Below the pieces are notes generated by a model, which had not been told where the DNA came from, made no database searches, and was given only the letters and a program-made list of their open reading frames with translations. A DNA stretch of 47,457 bases. It comes from Aquimarina algiphila (GTDB lineage: Bacteria; Bacteroidota; Bacteroidia; Flavobacteriales; Flavobacteriaceae). Location of the stretch: the NCBI RefSeq assembly GCF_007489275.1, contig NZ_VLNR01000053.1, forward strand, positions 1 to 47,457, written 5' to 3'. This document shows, in pieces, positions 44,043 through 47,457 of the stretch. A program made the position numbers and the translations under genes. Each line of letters begins with the position of its first letter. Position 1 is the first letter of the stretch.

Positions 44043-45025
44043 TTTATTTAGATCCATATTCTCCACATATTTTAAAAGCTAAAAAAGTTCATCAAGAAAA
44101 ATCTTTTACCTTGATTAAAAAAAGGGTTAATAAACTATCAACATGTGAACTGAAAGGTTTTTTAGATGATTTAAGAATAAACAAAATATTGACTGATCTA
44201 CCTATTAATTTAGAAAAACATCATATGGATTTATTTGAAGCTTTACCTGATTACTCTATAGAAGATTGGAATAGGTATGTGCTATTAAAACAAATCAAAA
44301 ATAAAGATAGAACTCAAGGACAAAAAGAGATTGTCAATAAATATAATAATTTAACAATCATAGTAGGTAAAATATTTAAGTATAAAGGAGGTTTTGACAG
44401 GAAGAGAAGTACTTATTCTGCTTATGATTTAGCTCAAGCCTTATGCGTTCAAACGTGCACTTATTGTAATAGGTTATATACCAAAACAGTTAAGAATCCA
44501 AATAAAACCATAAGACCCGAATTTGATCATTGGTTTCCAAAAGAAAATTATCCAATTCTTGCGTTATCTTTTTACAACCTAATTCCTTCTTGTCATGTAT
44601 GCAATAGTAGTGTTAAAGGAACAACAATAATGAATCTTGATGATTTTTTGCATCCTTATGTCGACGATAATATAGACTATAAATTCAGCTACTGGATAAA
44701 AAAATATGGCAGATATAATTTTTCTATCAAAAGAATTAAAGATTCTAAGGAGGATAATACAATTAAGGCATTTAAATTAGAAGAAATATACAAAACTCAT
44801 AGGGATGAAATCCATGATTTAGTTAGAATTAAAAAACTATATTCTATAAGTTATCTTTTAAAATTAAAGAAAATGCTTAATAAAACTGGTCAAAAAACTT
44901 CAATTGAAGAGCTTTATAGATTAGCGTTTGGAGTTCATTATAATGAATCTAATTTTCATAAGAGACCGCTAAGTAAGATGAAAAAAGATATCATAGAAGA
45001 ATTAAAAATGAAATTAGATGAATAA
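44039..45025 (+). CDS. Septu-like (PtuB-type) HNH nuclease
   Basis: This 328-residue protein carries an HNH/ββα-metal core: C140-T-Y-C143, then EFDHWFPK (D163, H164), then NLIPSCHVCNSSVKG (N180, C185, H186, C188, N189). The two Cys pairs probably bind a structural zinc, and H164 with N180/N189 are likely catalytic. The N-terminal 120 residues and the C-terminal 120 are helical and unknown to me. Start ATG overlaps the ATPase stop, showing translational coupling. The role is DNA or RNA cleavage on phage infection, by analogy to Septu; this nuclease is longer than typical PtuB, which is a reason for caution. Confidence 0.82.
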   Translation: MIYLDPYSPHILKAKKVHQEKSFTLIKKRVNKLSTCELKGFLDDLRINKILTDLPINLEKHHMDLFEALPDYSIEDWNRYVLLKQIKNKDRTQGQKEIVNKYNNLTIIVGKIFKYKGGFDRKRSTYSAYDLAQALCVQTCTYCNRLYTKTVKNPNKTIRPEFDHWFPKENYPILALSFYNLIPSCHVCNSSVKGTTIMNLDDFLHPYVDDNIDYKFSYWIKKYGRYNFSIKRIKDSKEDNTIKAFKLEEIYKTHRDEIHDLVRIKKLYSISYLLKLKKMLNKTGQKTSIEELYRLAFGVHYNESNFHKRPLSKMKKDIIEELKMKLDE

Positions 45026-45054
45026 ATCTAAAACACAATGATTATTCCCTTTAT

Positions 45055-46260
45055 ATGATAGCAAACAATATACCTAACTACAGCAATTTACTAAAGAGAG
45101 TTAAAGGTCTGATAGCATATCAAGATCAGTTGGCCAAAGCAAAAGGAGAAACCTTTAATGTGTTTGATATTCTGGGGTTACAAACAAATGAAGTGCGTAC
45201 GCATTCTGCTTTTATTGCAGAATTATTAAATCCTGCAGGTTCACATATGATGGAAACCGTATTTCTGGATAGTTTTTTAAAAAGGTTAAATCACCAAGCG
45301 AATTTTGATACCAAAAGTGCTACAGCTATTGTCGAATATTATATAGGTCCAATCAATAAAGATCAAACAATAGGGGGTAGGATTGATATTTTATTAAGGG
45401 ATGGTACAAACCAAACTATTTCTATAGAAAACAAGATTGATGCAGGTGATCAGGATAAGCAGATAGTTCGTTACTATAATTATAAGTCTGATAGAAATAC
45501 TGTAATATATCTAACCAAATTTGGAGATGAGCCTTCTGAAAAAAGTAAAGGAAATTTGGTAAAAGGTAAGCATTATATAACTATAAGTTATCAAAATGAT
45601 ATATTAGATTGGTTAGAGGATTGTCAGGCACTGGCATATGATCAACCTATTGTAAGAGAGAGTATCAAACAATACAAAATACTAATCCAAAAAATCACCC
45701 ATACTTTGAACAACGAAGAGGACAAGGAATTAAATGCATTGGTCATGCAGCATTTAGAAGAAGCTTCTTATATTTCAACCAAATATCATAAAGTTACCAA
45801 TGATTTAAAACAAAAGTTTAGAAAAGCTCTGCTAGAAGAGCTACAATCCAAAATTATAGACGGAGATACCGATCTAAAAGGATTTACATTAGAGTCCAAA
45901 AAAGATATTACCCAGGTACATGCTGCTATATGGTTAGAACATGATGATTCTAAAGTATCTAAAAAATGGTTTGGTATAGAAAGCTTTAGCGGTAAAGGCA
46001 ATGGAAATGGAGTTTTGTATGTTGGATTATTTGCAGGGCAAGGTGCTAACCTTTCTGAATCAGATAAAGAATTTGATAGATTAAACATATACTGGCCTCA
46101 TCATCGAAAGCTTAGTTTTGAGAATCAAACTATTTATTTATCAAATGATTCCATTCTTAAAAAAATGATAAAGGAAGATCTCCTAAAAAAGATGGTAGAT
46201 GGTTGTACAACACAGATTATCGATTTTATAAAAGAAAACAGAAGGTGTATTGAAGCATAA
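45055..46260 (+). CDS. PD-(D/E)XK nuclease family protein (PDDEXK_4-like)
   Basis: This 401-residue protein matches the PD-(D/E)XK family often found in defence islands: H50...E56 (THSAFIAELLNP), D111 in GGRIDILL, E125-N-K127 (SIENKID), then Q136 with RYYNY. The complete D-ExK-Q set predicts an active endonuclease fold. The C-terminal half is helical without a motif I recognise. It is 29 nt after the HNH gene on the same strand, so it is likely co-transcribed with the hsd and Septu-like genes. Whether it is an independent defence protein or an accessory nuclease is unknown. Confidence 0.8.
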   Translation: MIANNIPNYSNLLKRVKGLIAYQDQLAKAKGETFNVFDILGLQTNEVRTHSAFIAELLNPAGSHMMETVFLDSFLKRLNHQANFDTKSATAIVEYYIGPINKDQTIGGRIDILLRDGTNQTISIENKIDAGDQDKQIVRYYNYKSDRNTVIYLTKFGDEPSEKSKGNLVKGKHYITISYQNDILDWLEDCQALAYDQPIVRESIKQYKILIQKITHTLNNEEDKELNALVMQHLEEASYISTKYHKVTNDLKQKFRKALLEELQSKIIDGDTDLKGFTLESKKDITQVHAAIWLEHDDSKVSKKWFGIESFSGKGNGNGVLYVGLFAGQGANLSESDKEFDRLNIYWPHHRKLSFENQTIYLSNDSILKKMIKEDLLKKMVDGCTTQIIDFIKENRRCIEA

Positions 46261-46279
46261 TAATGAACCGTAATAGTAA

Positions 46280-46756
46280 ATGAAAGAAATAAAACAACTA
46301 TTAGAAATAACAAAATCCTTAAAAGATCAATATAATGGTAAACTTGATTTTTCATTAGATGGTAGATTGGTAGGAGATATTGGAGAGGCCCTGGTCTCGG
46401 AAAGATTTGGTATAGAACTTCATGGCAAAAACAATCATACCTATGATGGAGTTCATGTGTCATCAGGTAGAAAAGTGCAGATAAAAGCCAGTATGAAATA
46501 TAACTTTAGTTATCCTTTTGGTAAAGATTTAGAGCATTACATTGCAGTGCATATAGAATCTGATGGAGAATTAGAAATTATATATAATGGTCCTGGTACG
46601 CTAATTCACGATTTTTTAAAATCTAAAAATAGAAAACCATATAAGAAAATATGGTATACCATTTCTAAAAATCAACTTATTGAGCTTGATGAGAAAGTTA
46701 AACATTCGGATCGCATTCCTGATTTAAAACTGTTAACTGGAAAAAATAGTAAATAA
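46280..46756 (+). CDS. PD-(D/E)XK-like small protein (DUF6998-like)
   Basis: This 158-residue protein resembles small restriction-endonuclease-like folds: E36 in DIGEALVSERFG, D56 in HTYDGVHV, and Q67-I-K69 (VQIKAS), a variant of E-x-K with Gln. The Gln could be tolerated in this fold, but activity cannot be assumed. It is 19 nt after the PDDEXK_4-like gene and 3 nt before the membrane protein gene, so it belongs to the defence operon. The assignment to DUF6998 is from memory of its motifs. Confidence 0.65.
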   Translation: MKEIKQLLEITKSLKDQYNGKLDFSLDGRLVGDIGEALVSERFGIELHGKNNHTYDGVHVSSGRKVQIKASMKYNFSYPFGKDLEHYIAVHIESDGELEIIYNGPGTLIHDFLKSKNRKPYKKIWYTISKNQLIELDEKVKHSDRIPDLKLLTGKNSK

Positions 46757-46759
46757 ATT

Positions 46760-47272
46760 ATGCCATCCAACCAAACCCTAACCATACTAATCATTCTGGG
46801 AGTTCTTATGACGCTTATCGGATTGTTTTTGTCTTCATTCACTATGGTAGAAAATAGTGATTTTTTGTTGCGTATAGGTCTCTGGCTGATAGAAGTGCCT
46901 GGCATGTTTTTATTATTGTCTAATGGTACATTTCTTAAAACAAAGTATTCACGTATAGTAATGGGATTATTTGCATTTATGTTTATAGGTGGAGCTTTTA
47001 TGATTATGCACTGGCCCTATGGAAATTCTTTATTAGTGGTTGGGTGTATTGGTATAGTCATATCTTATTTGGTGCATTTCCTTAAAAAACCAATTAAAAA
47101 ACGATTAGACTACATAAAACTAGCGTGGGTATCTGTATTGTATATTGGTGCTATATTAAGGTTGTATCATTTAATTACTACAGAATATAGAATCCTTACT
47201 ACAGTATTGATGATTTTGGCATTGATGGATTATATGTTACCCAAAATAAAGAATAAAACATTGTTTGATTAA
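46760..47272 (+). CDS. Small membrane protein at the end of the defence operon
   Basis: This 170-residue protein has about five hydrophobic segments (roughly residues 7-28, 35-52, 58-76, 82-98 and 120-160) and little else. I do not recognise the family. It starts 3 nt after the previous gene, so it is translated from the same transcript. Membrane proteins are common effectors in defence operons, but an unrelated passenger is equally possible. Confidence 0.6.
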   Translation: MPSNQTLTILIILGVLMTLIGLFLSSFTMVENSDFLLRIGLWLIEVPGMFLLLSNGTFLKTKYSRIVMGLFAFMFIGGAFMIMHWPYGNSLLVVGCIGIVISYLVHFLKKPIKKRLDYIKLAWVSVLYIGAILRLYHLITTEYRILTTVLMILALMDYMLPKIKNKTLFD

Positions 47273-47332
47273 CTATGAAAGGAAACCTAGAATCATATAT
47301 AGTAACTATAAGTATAATGTTAGTTATATTAT

Positions 47333-47457
47333 ACCCGTTGTGCATTTAGAAAAAGTTGCGCAAACTGCTAAAAGGCAGTAAATTGTAGTTACGACACTAT
47401 AATTCATATGCACAACTTTCAAGCAAATTACGATAAAATACTCAAGGTTTTAAAAGG
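47333..47457 (+). mobile_element. Probable left end of a second IS (IS982-like), truncated by the window
   Basis: ACCCGTTGTGCATTTAGAAA at 47333 on has the look of an IS982-type terminal repeat (ACCC...GTGC), and the frame opened at 47408 resembles an IS982 transposase N-terminus. The rest lies outside the window. Family naming is tentative. Confidence 0.4.
47408..47457 (+). CDS. Partial gene start, possible IS transposase
   Basis: Sixteen complete codons are visible, MHNFQANYDKILKVLK, open to the window edge. The N-terminus resembles IS982-family transposases as I remember them, and it follows an IS-like end by about 75 nt. Too short for certainty. Confidence 0.35.
   Translation, partial: MHNFQANYDKILKVLK

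Noticed and set aside
42093..45025. Type I-A retron (ATPase/HNH with a reverse transcriptase)
   Set aside because: No reverse transcriptase or retron ncRNA is found near the pair; the Septu-like reading is simpler.

Overview
The window is AT-rich bacterial DNA, most likely from the chromosome of a member of the Bacteroidota, family Flavobacteriaceae. The evidence is a SusC-type outer-membrane barrel, several AraC-type regulators with membrane-embedded N-termini, many lipoproteins, and the short palindromic repeat CCTGAGCGAAGTCGAAGG, which I associate with flavobacterial genomes. The genus cannot be fixed from the sequence. I saw no rRNA, tRNA or CRISPR array.

Layout. (1) 1-2611: an IS21-family element with istA and istB, its left tip at or just outside the window edge. 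(2) 2854-7870: minus-strand genes for two tandem paralogous membrane AraC regulators, a Crp/Fnr regulator, a metallo-beta-lactamase-fold hydrolase and an Acg-like nitroreductase. (3) 8083-16451: two lipoprotein serine hydrolases of the class C beta-lactamase fold with TPR tails, and between them a minus-strand series encoding a GNAT-free set of small enzymes: esterase, membrane protein, SRPBCC protein, SGNH hydrolase, an ECF42-type sigma factor with an in-frame TGA, and its usual partner, a YCII/DGPF protein. A GNAT acetyltransferase follows at 16002-16451. (4) 16721-24173: two genes 4 nt apart, a SusC-like barrel in which I find no plug domain, followed by a 1529-residue alpha-2-macroglobulin-like protein that carries a canonical SusC plug domain and an intact thioester motif. 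(5) 25626-28020: a three-gene minus-strand operon (SDR, AraC, membrane protein) with a clear terminator. (6) 28237-34230: a di-haem c-type lipoprotein, a DUF2293 protein, a small lipoprotein and two unrecognised genes, one frameshifted, interspersed with long inverted repeats. (7) 34575-36032: a secreted protein. (8) 36216-47272: a defence island on the plus strand: type I restriction-modification (hsdM, hsdS, hsdR), a Septu-like ATPase/HNH pair, two PD-(D/E)XK-like proteins and a small membrane protein. (9) 47333-end: the probable left end of a second insertion sequence.

How the genes work together. The barrel and plug-A2M pair looks like one outer-membrane machine whose plug and barrel are encoded by separate genes. 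The hsd genes make a methylating and cleaving complex. The ATPase/HNH pair overlaps by 4 nt and probably forms its own anti-phage complex carried in the same transcription unit. The sigma factor, YCII and SRPBCC genes fit a known ECF42-type regulatory neighbourhood, but the nonsense codon probably disables it. Two genes are visibly broken (10108-11349 by an in-frame TGA, 33656-34230 by a one-base frameshift), and short palindromic repeats have entered at least two coding regions (the end of the latter gene and the centre of hsdS).
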